Below are positions 36,850 through 49,362 of a DNA stretch of 64,000 nt, one piece after another (within the stretch, counting starts at the first letter, position 1; every line of letters starts with the position of its first letter). The stretch is from contig NC_056727.1 in the NCBI RefSeq assembly GCF_019279795.1, positions 1,212,636,077-1,212,700,076 on the forward strand, given 5' to 3'. The notes below the pieces were generated by a model that worked only from the letters and a program-made list of their open reading frames with translations, was not told where the DNA came from and made no database searches. The translations under genes were made by a program, and so were the position numbers. The stretch comes from Protopterus annectens. Taxonomy: Eukaryota; Chordata; Ceratodontiformes; Protopteridae.

Positions 36850-37110
36850 TTCAAAAGACTTTCTTCAAAATGCAGCATAACAGCATTCTATCATTTTCTG
36901 GCTTCAGGGATATCCTCCCTGCTAACAATTTCTAAGAGTATTTAGCTACTTTCTCTTCTTCACCAAAGACAGAGACACCTTCTCAGGATACTTAGTAGCA
37001 TAGTCTGCAATCATCAAAACATACCTCTTAAATGTGGTAACTAGGAATGTCAACAGCCACCCTTTGAAACAGCTCTTCATTAACAGACAAGAGTTAACAA
37101 ATCAATCTTG
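36850..37110 (-). pseudogene. Ty3/Gypsy integrase core fragment
   Basis: The minus strand reads ELFQRVAVDIPSYHI then, after a frame change, VLMIADYATKYPEKVSLSLV. Both match the start of the Gypsy/retroviral integrase catalytic core, where the first catalytic aspartate sits in the VAVDI context and the ADYATKYPE motif follows. The piece is short and interrupted by a stop. Sequence up to about 38280 on the same strand may be upstream parts of the same element but shows no clear motif. Confidence 0.65.
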
Positions 37111-38702
37111 GCATAGTCTGCTAGTTTACCATCCTCTTTTGAGATGTATGACCAATAGAAATTTTGCATAAGCCTTCTTTTTTGTGCAGTTTATGCCTAA
37201 AAAAGGAATATCATGGGCTAATGGCCAGAAGTGCCTGATGGCAGGTCCTTGGGACTTTCAGTTGTTGTACCACCTTCTCCCTACTCCCCTCAGGATTCCA
37301 TTCTCTGCACAGTATCACCTTCCACCATTATACAGACTCTGCCAGCCCTAGAGAATGAACCACTTTGGTTACCTACCAAAAATCCTGTAAGATGGCCATC
37401 TTTATTGATATTTTGCAGTTCTCCCAAATTCCCTTTCCAGAGGGATTCTAGTCACTTCTGAAACCTGTAGCTGAGATTCGGGATCACTGCTACCACGCAA
37501 TTCTTCCCTTGAAGTAGTCCCTCTAAAGGAAATTCAGTACCTTTTGACAACTGCAGCTTATCTCTACATTTGCTAATACTACCCAGGTCTTCTCTTCAAG
37601 TAGCCACCTTACCAGTCTCTGTCGAGGATGTGGCACCAGCTGGGTCTTCCCCGCATGCTTGTCTACATGCCTGGCTGCAAGCAATTGCATGCACACAAGG
37701 TACATATCTCCAAATAATTTCCAATTAAAACATTTGCCAGGATACCATTACACCAGTTCTTTGTTCCAGTGCCCCACCAGTCGAAGTGAACTTTGGATGA
37801 TGATACCAATAAAGTGCCTGTCCCATGGTACTAATTGAAGTGGACTTCTCAGGCAAGTACAGCTCCTTTTTAACAACTGCTTGTTTCACAACAGTTATGC
37901 CTGATGTGGTAACCCTCTTAGCAATGGCTTCTTTCCTGTCCAAGATAGAATACAGGAACTTGTGATACTTTGAAATAACTGTTGTCTCAAGACAACCCAC
38001 CACTACAGTGTTACCACCTCTATTATTCCCCCCAGAAGTGGCAGATAAGACATTTGTATTGCACATGCCCCACTTGGTAACACTGGCTTCCCCCTTTGAA
38101 TGGGGAAACTGTTGTGATTGTTTAGTTGGTAGGCTATGGGTTCCATGCCCCACATGGGATACATTGGCCTCCTCTTTTGCCTAAGGAACCTGCTGTAGTG
38201 GTTTAGATGGTCAGCCATGGATTCCCCTTTACCCACATGTGAAGCTAGGTAACACCCCCTTGACCAGTTGTTCTCCACTGGCTACATAAAAGGACCCTTT
38301 TCTATCAATTGTTTCAGCTGTGGTACATTCACATTCTCAACCAGATTCTCATATCCTCAGGCAAAGTATGAAATACTTGCACTCTAAATCATAAGGTCTC
38401 GCAATAAGGTCTCCCAACAGCTCACACAGTAATCTGACATCCCAGTCAATTACCAAGTAAAGCAAATATTTAGTTCTGCAGTTCTATCACATACACTGTC
38501 TTCTGCTTTTCTGTTATTTTCTTACAACCCTTCCTAATATGCTTCAAAAGTAATACAAAACAGCTTTATTATTATCATGACTGTCAACATAACTTACAAA
38601 CCATATGCATTGCTTTACTTGTGAGCAGAAGTATTAAAAAAAACTTTACTCATTGTACCTGATCTAGCATGAGCTGACAACTATAAAAGTGATTTACTGT
38701 GA
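37111..38702. other. unassigned, possibly Gypsy-derived
   Basis: Minus-strand open frames at 37725-38278 hold scattered Cys/His residues but no convincing zinc knuckle, protease or RT motif. Position next to the integrase relic suggests a degraded Gypsy body; this is weak inference. Confidence 0.3.
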
Positions 38703-39047
38703 AAAAGAAGTTCAGTACTCACGATAACGTTCCATCTGTGTTGTCCATTTTCATTCTCCCTCAAATTATAGGCTTGATCCAATCCCTTGAATCTGACTCT
38801 GCCATTGCAAAAGCTCGTGACATCCAGAAAACTTTCAAGCTACTCCCTTACCCACAATACACCAACTCCAAGTACCTCAGATTTTTTTTGCTAACAGCAG
38901 AAAGAAATATTGCAGTTACAGAAAGAGGGGAGACTACATCTGGAGCTACATACCAAGGAAGTGGCATACTTAAAAACACTCACTCTTCTAGGAGTTTTTA
39001 GGGCAGGGGGGGTGGATTATCTGATTATGACTATTTTCATTCTGTCC

Positions 39048-39977
39048 TCAACTTATGGGACAGACTGCCCAGTTACCTAAATCCCCAGGTGGAGTCAAGG
39101 AAGGATATTCCTTGGCACCATTGACCCAAATGATGTTCTGCCCCTGGACAGCATATCCAATTTGTAAAGTAACAAATGAATTGGGAGTAGCCCAAGCTGC
39201 TGCTGCACAAATGCTGTCCATGGAAGCTTTAGAATGGAAGACTGATGAAGTAACCATGGCTCTAGTGGAATCAGCTGATAATAGCTTTGATAAGGTAATG
39301 TCCAGTTTGTTGTATATAGAAGAAAAACAATCCATAAGCCATCTGGCTATAGTAATTTTAGCAACAGCTTTTCCTAGTTTCATATCAGAAAAAGAGACAA
39401 ACAACTGGTCAGTCTTCCTGATACTTTCTGTTCTGTGTAGGTAAAAATGTAACTGCCTGTGGACATCCAATAAATATAACGTGTATTCATCTTTGTTAGA
39501 AAATCTGGAAAAGAGTACCGAAAAATTAATCGATTGATTAATATTAGCCTCTGAAACCAGTTTAGGGAGAAAGGAAGCATTAGTCTGTAAAATAACCCTG
39601 TCTTTGTGGAAGATCAAGAAAGGCAGTTTCAAAGACAAAGCCTGGATATCTGAAATTGTTCTGTAGAAGTAATGGTTACTAGAAAAATTGCTTTCCAAAA
39701 AAGATACTTGAGGTCACATTTAGTTGCAGTTTCAAAGGAGGGTTGAGTAAGTTGCTGCAATACCAGAGTAAGGTCCCATGGGAGAGTAGGGTTCCTAAAA
39801 AGGAGACCTGAGAAGAAGAGTACCTTGCAAAAAAGTTTTGCGTAGTCTATGGGAGGCAACATAAGCACCTTCAAGTCCTATGTGAAAATTTGATATCGCT
39901 GCTAGCTGGACCTTCACTGTGGAGGAGCTAGCTCCTTCTTTAAAAAGTATGGCTAAAAATTCAAGGATACTACACAA
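39048..39977 (-). pseudogene. DIRS element 3 tyrosine recombinase remnant
   Basis: The fragment 39048-39698 has DVHRQLHFYLHRTESIRKTD, then ADSTRAMVTSSVFH, the altered H-x-x-R box, and AAAWATPNSFVTLQIGY aligning with the tyrosine region. Upstream fragments 39629-39977 hold EFLAILFKEGASSSTVKVQL. Frame breaks separate these parts. Confidence 0.8.
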
Positions 39978-40084
39978 AGGAGCTGAAAAAGGATTAACAT
40001 TATTTTGGTGGGCCCAGTAAGCAAATCTTCTACATTTACTGGAGTAGAGTTACACATGGCTGGTTTATGGGAAAATAAAAGTAT

Positions 40085-42157
40085 CTAACAGACTGGAGAG
40101 GACAGCATAGGTTGTTTGGCTATTAATGGAATTGGAGAAGCCAGGCAAGTCAGCCTAAGGTTCAATATGTCTGGATGGATCATGCCTGTCAGATGAGGCT
40201 GGAGGTCTTGAGTCAGATCCAGAATCCACAGTAAGTGGAGTAAGTGAGGCCAGAGGAAGGGGAACCAAATCTGTTGAGGCCAAAAAGCTACAATCAGGAT
40301 AACATTATTCTTCAACATGACAGCTTTCTGCAGGAATTTGGAAATTAGCAGAATTGGGGGTTAGGCATAAGGCAGGCTGGAGGGCCAGTCAAGAAGTAGA
40401 GCATCCATTGGTGACTCTACCCTGTGGGAGGATCAGGGCAAAGTAGCTGCTGCATTTGTTGTTTAGGGGAAAAGCAAAAGGATCGCAGCAAGGCTGGCCC
40501 CACAGATGAAAAATCATCTCCACCACATTCTTGTTTAGAAACCATTCGTGAGGTAGAAGAATGCACCTGCTCAGCTTGTCTGCTATCACACTATACTTCC
40601 CCAGAGTGTGCATTGCAATGAGAAAGTGGTTGGATGCAATCACCCACTGCAATACTCTGCGTGCTTCTCGACACACAGGTTAAAATTTGGTTCCTCCTTG
40701 TTTATTGATGTACCAAGCTACTGACATGTTGTCCATTTGAACTGCAATTGTCCCCAAGGGCAGGGCATCTTGAAAGGCCCGCAGAGCTAAAAGCACTGCT
40801 GTCATCTCTAGGACATTGATATGCAAAATTGGCCTCTTCAGGGGACCAAATGCCTTAGACTGTCTTTCCCAGACAATGCCCCCCCAACTGGGAAGCATCC
40901 ACGGTCACTATGGCCTTGGGCTGAGGGGGAATGAACTGCTGGCCTTGTAGAACCTGCTCCGATTGAATCCACCACCTGAGAACTATCTTGCAAATCTAAT
41001 CAATACATATCAGGGTTGACATAGGTTGATAAAGTATTGACCATTGAGTGGCTAGCATCCATTGTAGAATACTCACGTAAAATCTGGCTAACAGCACTAG
41101 AGTCATTGCCGCTGCCACTGATCCTAGAGTCTAAAGAACCAAGTAGGCAGAAACTTTGGCACTGCAAATTATTTTCCTGACCTGTGTTTTTAAGGTCTGA
41201 ACTCTTAGAGGAGGCATTGGAGGCAATGAAGCCATCATTGACTTTGTGCTGAACAGTGCTCGTAGAAAACTCCAGCTTTTGAGTAGGTTTGAAATGAGAC
41301 TTTTTGTTGTAGTTTATGGTTATTCCCAGATAAGAGCATGTCTGAAGAACCTGATTTTGTGCCTCCATTACTTGATACCTGGAAGGGGCTGGAATAAGTC
41401 AGTCATCTACATATGGAAACAGGAATCCTTGCAGTCTCATTGTGAGCTGCTACTACTGCCATACATTTGGTAAACACCCTGGGGGCTGTGGTGAGACTAA
41501 AGGGCAGAACTCTGAATTGGTAATGCCTGGCTCCCAGCTAGAAGCAAGTACTTTCTGGACTGCCTGTTCAGGTTTATGTTATAGTTTGCATCCTGATGGT
41601 CTAACGAGCACATCCAATCGTCCTTTCCCAGAAATGGGAGAATGCACTGAACTGTGACCATCCAAAACTTGGTGAATCAAACTAAGTTGTTAAGTTGCTG
41701 AGATCCAAGAATGGTCTCCAGTCCCCTGTTTTGTTAGGCACTAAAAAGAATCTTGAGTAGGTTCCAGATTCTCTTTTTCTAACAGGTTTTGTATTTGAAG
41801 TGCTGCTTGTTCCCTCTGACTGGGTGAAACATCGGAGATTGTACTTGAGAATGGAGGTGAAAGTGAAAAGGGTATTATATAACCTCTGGGAATGATCATC
41901 TGCACCCATGTATCTGTTATCTGCAGCCAGGCTCTCTGGTGCAGGGATAAATGACCCCCGATTGCCTCCAGATGGGGACAATCGGGACTCCTTTCAGGAG
42001 CGCTGGAAGGGTCTATCGAAAAAGGAATCCCTGGATCCTTAGTTTTGCAGGCCACCTCTGCTGTGAGGGCAGCATCTACTATTGCAATTCCCCCCTCTAC
42101 CCCTTGGGGAACTTCCTCCACATCTCCTGAAAAGGACCCTGGGACTTTTTGTACCAC
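40085..42157 (-). pseudogene. DIRS element 3 RT, RNase H and methyltransferase-like remnants
   Basis: The RT leader AIGGHLSLHQRAWLQITD lies at 41741-42157 and GDWRPFLDLSNL at 41682-41981. The YxDD region at about 41390-41420 reads FPYVDD followed by a stop. RNase H pieces occur at 40680-40898 (VLEMTAVLLALRAF, VQMDNMSVAWYINKQGG) and 40389-40676 (SVIADKLSRCILLPHEW, CCDPFAFPLNNKCSSYFAL). The piece at 40085-40318 has LIVAFWPQQIWFPFL. All domains are present but decayed. Confidence 0.82.
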
Positions 42158-42159
42158 AT

Positions 42160-44132
42160 TTTTTCAGTACCTCATTGATTCCTGGAGAAGGATCTTTGAG
42201 GCCTGGAAAAACATACGCCCACAGCAGACCGGGTCTTTCCATCCTTTTCGCACCTATATAATGTCCTCAACTTTGGGGCCAAACAAAGATATACTGTCAA
42301 AGGAAGCACTGACGAATGAAGACTTGAAGGGCTCCACAAAATTGCATAAGTGCATCCAGGTGTGCCTCCTTATGGAAATGCCAGAACTCAGTGCCCTTGA
42401 GGTTCCTTTGGCCGCATGCGAAATTGGCCTCATGGAAGACCTGGAAATTGATTGCAGGGTAACCTACTGAGAAGTGACAGATGCCTGTACCTCATCAGAA
42501 ATGGATCTTAAAAGGGTATCAGAGTTCCTTAATCAGGTCTCTCTGTGACCTGGCAAAATGTGCCAAATAGTTCAGAGAACTTAAGGCGAAGGTTGCTAAA
42601 ACATAGACATGCTTGCCAAACCTGTCCATCCCCAGAGACTCCTTGTTTGGTGGATGAACAGTGAATGAACATACTCCTCAAACGAAGAGTTGGTTGTCTT
42701 TCACCACCTCTCTGCTTTAGGATTTCAAGGATGTCTCCAAGCTGGACACCTTCAGGAGGTGACCATGGAGATCCTTCATCAAAGTCTGTATATTCTGTGA
42801 CTGACTCCTAGGGGGAGTCTACGTGCTTCCTCTTGCACAATCTCTTCTTAGGGACCTCCTCAGTGGGATACTCTGGGGAGGTATCAGAAGAGGTGGGAAC
42901 ACCCTGCTGGGAAGCCTGATGTTCCGGTACCAGCTGTCCCTGTGGAGAGGACAGATGCGACTCCAGGTGAAAATATGGCAAGCCTGCAGACTGATAATCT
43001 GAGGCTAAGTGAACTGTCTTTGTCATGGAAGCAGACAAGGCTCTCTCCATGACCTCAAAGGCAGACCCCCCCCCCTCCAGAGAGGAAAAGGACCCCAGAA
43101 CCATAAGGGCAAGTCTTTGGACTGTAGTCCCTCCTTACTCCAAGGAGAGCCCCTTAAAGGCTGAAGTCTAAGCCAAACTAACCCATGCTGAGACCCCGAG
43201 TTGTAGAGATGGCTCAAAAACTTCAGAGTCAACTGTTATGCTCCGGACCCAACAGGGTAGCCACAGCTCACTGGATCCAATGGAACTGTACACCTCAGAG
43301 TGAGCTTCAGATCCAAGGATAAAGAAATTATCTGATCAAATGTAGACAGACCCAGATGACTCAGATCAGAAAATTCCAAGACCAAGTAAGGAGTAGGAGG
43401 AGGAACTTGGCAAAGGGGGTGTAGTGGAAGGTCGGATCTCCTGACCCAGAGAGGTAGGAGGCGACAGGATGCTTGACATGCTCTGTGCTGAGAGAATCTC
43501 TCACATCAACCTCTCCACATCTTCTTCTGCAAGGGTCCTGGAAGAGTGAGTGGAAACTACTGATGGGGATTTTGGTCTCTGCAAAAAAGGAGAAGGGACC
43601 CTAGAGGGGGACTGGGTCCACTGATGGAGATTATCTGGTTCTCGGGAGGCAGGGAATGCTGGGTGTAAAATCTGAAGCACTATGATCTGTAGTATCTTTA
43701 TCCACTTTTGGATTTGGATCCATTGGCGAGATCAGATCCAAAAAGAGTCTTTCTTTTTCAATTTAGGATCTGAGATTGAAGTCTGAGCAGATGACTTAAT
43801 TTAGGGTCCGAGGAAGTCGCCAGATCTGATAAAGGCCTCTTCTTAGATTTGTCTGTATATTTGGAAGATGCTGAAGAAGTACTTGGAGAGGAGGAAGCAC
43901 CAGATAGTGTCTCACTAAATGGAGAGGGAAGTAATCCCTTCAAAATAAGTTTGTTCTTACATTGACCCAGAGCTCTTGGGTTGAAAGCATGACAGATAGA
44001 ACAGTTTTCCTGCAGGTGGAGTGGACCTAAACAGTTCACACAAAGTGTGTGGGCATATGAAAATGGAGTTTTGTGCCCACACATCACATTTCTTAAGCTC
44101 AGCCGGGCCTTTATCCTTGTCAGCCATAGCAA
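42160..44132 (-). pseudogene. DIRS element 3 gag-like remnant
   Basis: The N-terminal block 43758-44132 contains CVNCLGPLHLQENCSIC, the same zinc-knuckle-like array as element 2, then a serine-rich stretch. The parts at 42808-43104 include VPKKRLCKRKHVDSP, matching the basic motif of element 2. Multiple shifts. Confidence 0.78.
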
Positions 44133-44916
44133 AAAAAAAATCTTAAGATATTCTGCACTCTACAATAAGCTAAACAAAATTTTTTTTATATATTATTAAA
44201 CAGAAGGATAGAGGAAAGGAAGAAATACAAACAATGGCATTAAAAGAAACTACAGTAAATGTAGATTATTAGAAAAATATACTAATGACGGTATATGAAG
44301 AAGTGCAAATGTACATAAATGGAAGTTAAGGGAGACTAACAACAAAGAAACAATAAAGAATCTTAAGTAGATTTATAAGCATTTAGAGAATGAAAAATTA
44401 GAATTGTATGAAAATCACGGCTTCTCAAGAGAAGCAGACACCACTTATTTTGCTTTCATGCAGCAAACAAGATCTAGGGTACTTGGGGTTGGTGCGTTGT
44501 GGGTAAGGGAGTAGCTCGAGAGTTTTCTGGTTGTCATGAGCTTTTGCAACGGCATAGTCGGATCTGAGGTATCAGATTCGAACCCGTAAGTTGAGAACAG
44601 AATGAAAATTAACAGCATCAGATCAATTGTTTTTCATTTAAATCAGCATGTAATTAAGCAAACCTAAAACATCTAAAACCTTGGGAGTTGCAATTCAAGT
44701 CATAAGAAAATGGAAAAAAATGTTTGCGTCGGGGGGGTAGCTCCCTGGCAACTTTCAATGACAGGGATTAGCCTGCACACCCAGAGCTATTATTTGTGTA
44801 TCCGTGTGTTTGTGTGTTTATATATATACGTGGATGCAGGTCAAAACAGCAAACGCTCATATGAAAGAACATTGTTTTCAATGGAGTTTTTGCCAGCAAC
44901 TTTTTGTACAGAATGA

Positions 44917-45530
44917 TGGTTTATAGGCCAAGTACTAGGCTAGCCCTTGCAAGCTATTTTAAGCCTAGGCAACCGCTTGTTTGTGCTCAAATTAACCTAC
45001 CCTATTTGGTTAGAGATTGGCCTTGCCCATCCCATGGTCGATAATTATATATTACCACTAATGAAAATAATTGAGATAATACCATAGATAATTTGAGACG
45101 ACCTGTATATAGGATCATACCTCTCAACCTCTTAGAGCAAGAAATCTGGACAAAGCCACAAATAATAGGGGGACAAAGGCCCCAAAATAGGGGCACTTTT
45201 TAAATATTGCTTTTCAAACTTAGAAAGTTGATAGAATAATAGGTTCTGCATTAGCTTGAGTTTTCTCAAGGATATGAAGTCTGAAACTCAATAGTTTGCC
45301 ATTATTTTCTAACTTCAATCTTCAATGGTTTGCCAGTGACTTTCCAAAAAACCACAATTTTATGAGAAAATACAAGGCAAAAATCTGGACATTCTGTGAA
45401 AATTCGGACAGTTGAAAGGTATGCATGGGACAACACATTTAGGAGCTGCTTCTGCCCATTAGTAGTATAGTGGAAGTCCTGGTAAGTTTTCCATTTTCCC
45501 AGCCATAAAATATCTATTACTCCTGTTATG
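44917..45530 (-). mobile_element. CR1 3' region fragment, split by a TIR repeat
   Basis: 44917-45110 and 45424-45530 align by eye with 57125-57380 (shared gctattttaagcctag and aagcctaggc type blocks, and a ttaggag motif), the 3' end of a CR1 copy. The TIR repeat copy 2 lies between them. No coding potential. Confidence 0.6.
45116..45423. mobile_element. short TIR repeat, MITE-like (copy 2)
   Basis: Ends catacctctcaac and gttgaaaggtatg; the interior parallels 5037-5361 (shared aagaaatctggacaaagcc and gaagtctgaaactcaa). Confidence 0.7.
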
Positions 45531-46529
45531 CAATGGGAACCAATAGGCAACATTGTGTAAAATTAATGCTGGTAATGCATGCACTAGCACTAAGAAAGCA
45601 TATAAAGTTAATGAGACAAATAAATTGAATGAATGCAAGCTGAACAGCAAGATTCATAAAGATAATTTATAGGAAAACACTGACTGAGGGAATGTGTTTA
45701 AATGGGAGGCACAGTGGGATGTCTGCATGGACTCCCTGCATTTACATGGGTTTCCTCACACATTACAAAGATAAGCGCCTGGATGGTTTTTCCCTGGGTG
45801 CCCGCTGAAAATGGGCTCTGTCCCAGTTGGACTTTTCCGGTAAACAAATGTTCAATAAATAAAATGCAAGGAAATGTATGGGCAAGGCTGTCTGATATAC
45901 ATAAAATGCAAAAGATGCATACAAACAAATTTTAAAACCATTGAGAACAGCTACTGTATTTCACTCTGCATGTTATTTGGTTAAGGTCACATTTGTAGTT
46001 AGGCTTCAGAAAGATATGCTCACTACTGCTAACAGAATGCAACTCACCTTCCTAGCAAGCCATGCCTCATTGGAAGAGGGTGGAGGCACTGTGTCTGGTT
46101 AGCTAAGCTTAGCCTTTTAAAATGAGCTACAGCTTTTGGAATGCCTAATGAAAGAAAGGAAATGTATTTAAGGAATTCATAATGATTGCAGGGATGAGCA
46201 ACCTTTAGAAACTACTGTGAAAGAAATGTGGATAGCCGGACTATCTAGCAACTCAAGGATAGATGGACAACTTCAGAAATACTGTTCTAGACAGGGAAAA
46301 TAAACACATCAGTATGCAATTTTAGCTGTTCTCCAGTCTAAATGACTCACTGAGGACTGGAAGAAGCTTTATATGGAGTGACAACTCTGTTCACATAGGA
46401 CTGTATCACATTAAAGTAAAGTGACAAGATGAAAAGTGATGGGTGAAGACTGTGAAACACCAGCACATAAAGACGGTCGTAAATTAAGTAGAATAAAATA
46501 AGCTTTACTTTGGCACAATTTAACTTTTT
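45531..46529. other. unassigned, possible SINE relic at 45702-45880
   Basis: A segment from 45702 (ggaggcacagtgggat, then tttcctcacacattacaaag) resembles a shortened SINE of the type at 13309. The remainder is not recognised. Confidence 0.35.
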
Positions 46530-47210
46530 GGTTTGGAATGTTAATGGATTAGCCGATATCAAAAAAACATATGGTACTGACTTGTACTTGGAACAGTAAT
46601 AAACAGATAATGTTACAGGAAATGTACCTGAATCATAAAAAACATGAAACCTTTGTGAAGAAAAATGGGAAGGGGAGTTTCTTTGCTGGAAACGGAGAGT
46701 GAAAGGAAGTGGTCTTACTATTAATTAAGAAAACAGAAATAAAGCTTCAGGAATAAATGAAGGACAAGCAGGAAAGATTTATACTGGTGAGATGTTGGCT
46801 GGATTTATGAATTACACTGGCTGCACTATATATTCCACCAACAACCGAAAAAAATATATAAAAAGAATATTATGGGAGAAGTTGCAAACTTTCACAATGG
46901 GTGCACAGTAGTAGCAGGAGACTGGAACACTAAAGAAAGTAAGGAAGATTTCTCTGGAGGACGAAGATACCAGAGAATGTAAGCACATGTAATGAAAAGA
47001 TGAAGGGATGAAGTGGAATACACACATTTTTAGCAAAATATGGTTCTTGGGCAAGATTTTACAGATGTTGCATATCCAAACCATCAAAATACATCCAGTG
47101 ACAGTATTAGACCATGCACCTATACAAATTAAATTTTTGCAAACAAACAAAAAAAAGTCTGTTGTGAATAACGCTGGCATCTTCCAGTATTTCTTCTGAA
47201 AAGGAAGCCA
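46530..47210 (+). pseudogene. L1/Tx1-like endonuclease fragment
   Basis: The plus strand, across several frames, gives WNVNGLADIKK-like sequence, then LYIPPTTEKN, CTVVAGDWNTKE and finally VTVLDHAPIQIKF. These fit the start, GDWN motif and (S)DHAPI end of an L1-type APE endonuclease. Stops are frequent. It is the only sizeable LINE piece on the plus strand besides the CR1 fragment at 3770. Confidence 0.6.
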
Positions 47211-48104
47211 TTTAACCACTGTGTAAATCAAAATTTAATTATACTGTTAGTAGATTTGAATCTGATTAGTAAACCGGTTGCAAGGAACTGAAGCAGTTAT
47301 AAATTGAATATTAAAGAGTATGGTCACAGTGAAAGCAAATGAGATGTGAAATAAGTCACAACCAGTATCTAGAGCAATTCTGAAGTTCTTCTGTCTAAAA
47401 GTAGGAGCCAACAACAAACAGTCTTCAAAGACTAGCACTGTACTGGCAATGAGCATACTGGATCAAAAGGAGGTGGTCAGTCAAAGGACTCATGGAAGAG
47501 GCACAGACTTCTTTCACAGCCTCAGATACAGGATCACATAATGCCTGGTACTGCGAACACTTGTCAAAGTTGGCTCTAGGGGCAGGAAATATGAAGCATC
47601 AAACAAGTGCGTCACGACTGAAGCACATAATAGGCCCATGTCAAATAAAGCTTACTGGCCAACCACCACCTTAAGCTGTATGTCATGCTGCATAAAAGGA
47701 AAATCTGGTTCACTTTACTGTATAGAGTCTTCTAGTGTTTAGTTTCCTAGCATTTTAATAATGTGAAGAACTTCTGGGAAAGACAGAGTTCCACTTTTTG
47801 GGTTAGAGCCTTCACTTCCAGCAAGCTAAACTGGGATGCTTTAGGTCTGGATGTATCAGGGCTTCTAGCTGTGGGTTTGGCCCTCTCTGTCAAACGCAAA
47901 CTCAACAAACCATAATTTTGTTATGTTACATTTCCAAAAAATGTACATCCTGGAGTTTTGTAAAGCGGGGGGAGACTACACCCAATGACAAATATGCTCT
48001 CATTACTTGAATACATTAACTCCAGGGTCTCGGTGCTTTTGACAAGAGAAGCTACTTTGCAACAGTCTTTCAATGAATTGGTTCCTAAAGAATTGGACAT
48101 ATCT
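47211..48104. other. unassigned, presumed intron
   Basis: Nothing recognisable was seen; the open frame 47492-47674 has no known motif. Confidence 0.5.
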
Positions 48105-48809
48105 ACTTTTTTTTTTTTTTAAACAAGAAGCATCTTTACTAAATTATCATTTATGACACAGGCAATCATATATTTACATAAATGAAAACAAACCATATCG
48201 ACTCATTTTTAGTTGCAAATATTATACATCACTTATCTGTTCAGACATTGTCAAACATTAAATAACTCATTCAAATACTGCCGTCTTTTAAACTTCATTC
48301 TCCTCCAAAATGTCATTCTGCATGTATAGCTCCCACAATTCCAATTTTTTCTATGTAATTTGTTCCTACCTTTTCTAAAGATCCCCTTTTTAGTTGTTTT
48401 TCTCTGTTACTACATTTACTACTTCTAGTACAGTTAGTTTAGACTTTGATTTTCATTTTCTAGTAATTGCTTTTCTGGCAACCACCATAATTACACTCTG
48501 AAAGGTCTTACTATGTCTAGGCAATTTGGATTCTGTATCATAACTCAAAAACATAATTTCCTTAGTTATACCAATTTGCTCACCCAGTATTTATGTTAGA
48601 GTAATCTACAGTAAATTTTTAAAGCCTGCCAACTCATTACACTCCAACAATATTTCCCCAATTACCTCTTTCGCCCCCATTATGCCTCCAACATTTGCTA
48701 TCTACCAGAGGAAAAATTCTTTGGAGACTACTTGGGGTATAAAATACCTATGTAAACAATTGCAAGCAAAGATCCTAAAATCTTCTACACTTTTTGCATA
48801 TTTGGAGAT

Positions 48810-48832
48810 ATATATATATATATATATATATA
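48810..48832. repeat. (TA)n microsatellite
   Basis: About 11 TA units inside the L1 3' region. Confidence 0.9.
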
Positions 48833-49362
48833 TCCCCAATTTTTTGCGAATTGCTTATCCAATCTCTCTTCCCAATCCTTTCTAATCTCATCTGATTGTC
48901 TTTTTTATATGGTCTGCTAATCAGCCCTTTTTTAACAGCAGCTTCTGTTTGTACTAGAAACTCTACCAGTGTTGGTCTTTCATTTAGGACCCCCGTATTT
49001 CTCTTTGCCTATACTCTTGATATTAATCCTTGATAGGGTAGGCAATCTCTAGACTGCATGCCAAATAAATTCCTGACCTCCTCCAATTCTATTACCTTTG
49101 CCTCTCTAAATTATTTGCTCTCAATACCTTTGTTCCTTCGCCAGTTTTCTCCACTAAATTCCAGCCCGATCTTGCCTATTGTCTGTATCCTTAACTGCAG
49201 GCATCCCTTTTGGCAGGATCGCCTTTCTCCAGTCCCACGTTGGCTTAGTTTATAGAATACTTTCTACTACTTTATGAATATAATATTCTGTATGCTTACT
49301 GTTGTTCTCCTTAAGGATTAACATCCAAAATCCCAGTCTCTCCTTGTTTCTTCAGCCCCCCT

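Larger units (their letters stand above)
38703..44622 (-). mobile_element. DIRS-type retrotransposon, element 3 (degenerate)
   Basis: Inverted ends at about 38720-38880 and 44462-44622 share ttgcaaaagctc and ctactcccttacccacaa. Between them lie gag, RT, RNase H and recombinase remnants in the same order as element 2, with many stops. A region at about 38973-39059 repeats terminal motifs (attttcattctgtcctcaac) as an internal complementary region. It is older than element 2 judging by the number of disablements. Confidence 0.88.

Noticed and set aside
45702-45935. Small protein or second full SINE
   Set aside because: Only about half of the SINE core is recognisable and no target duplication is visible; kept as a note within an unassigned stretch.
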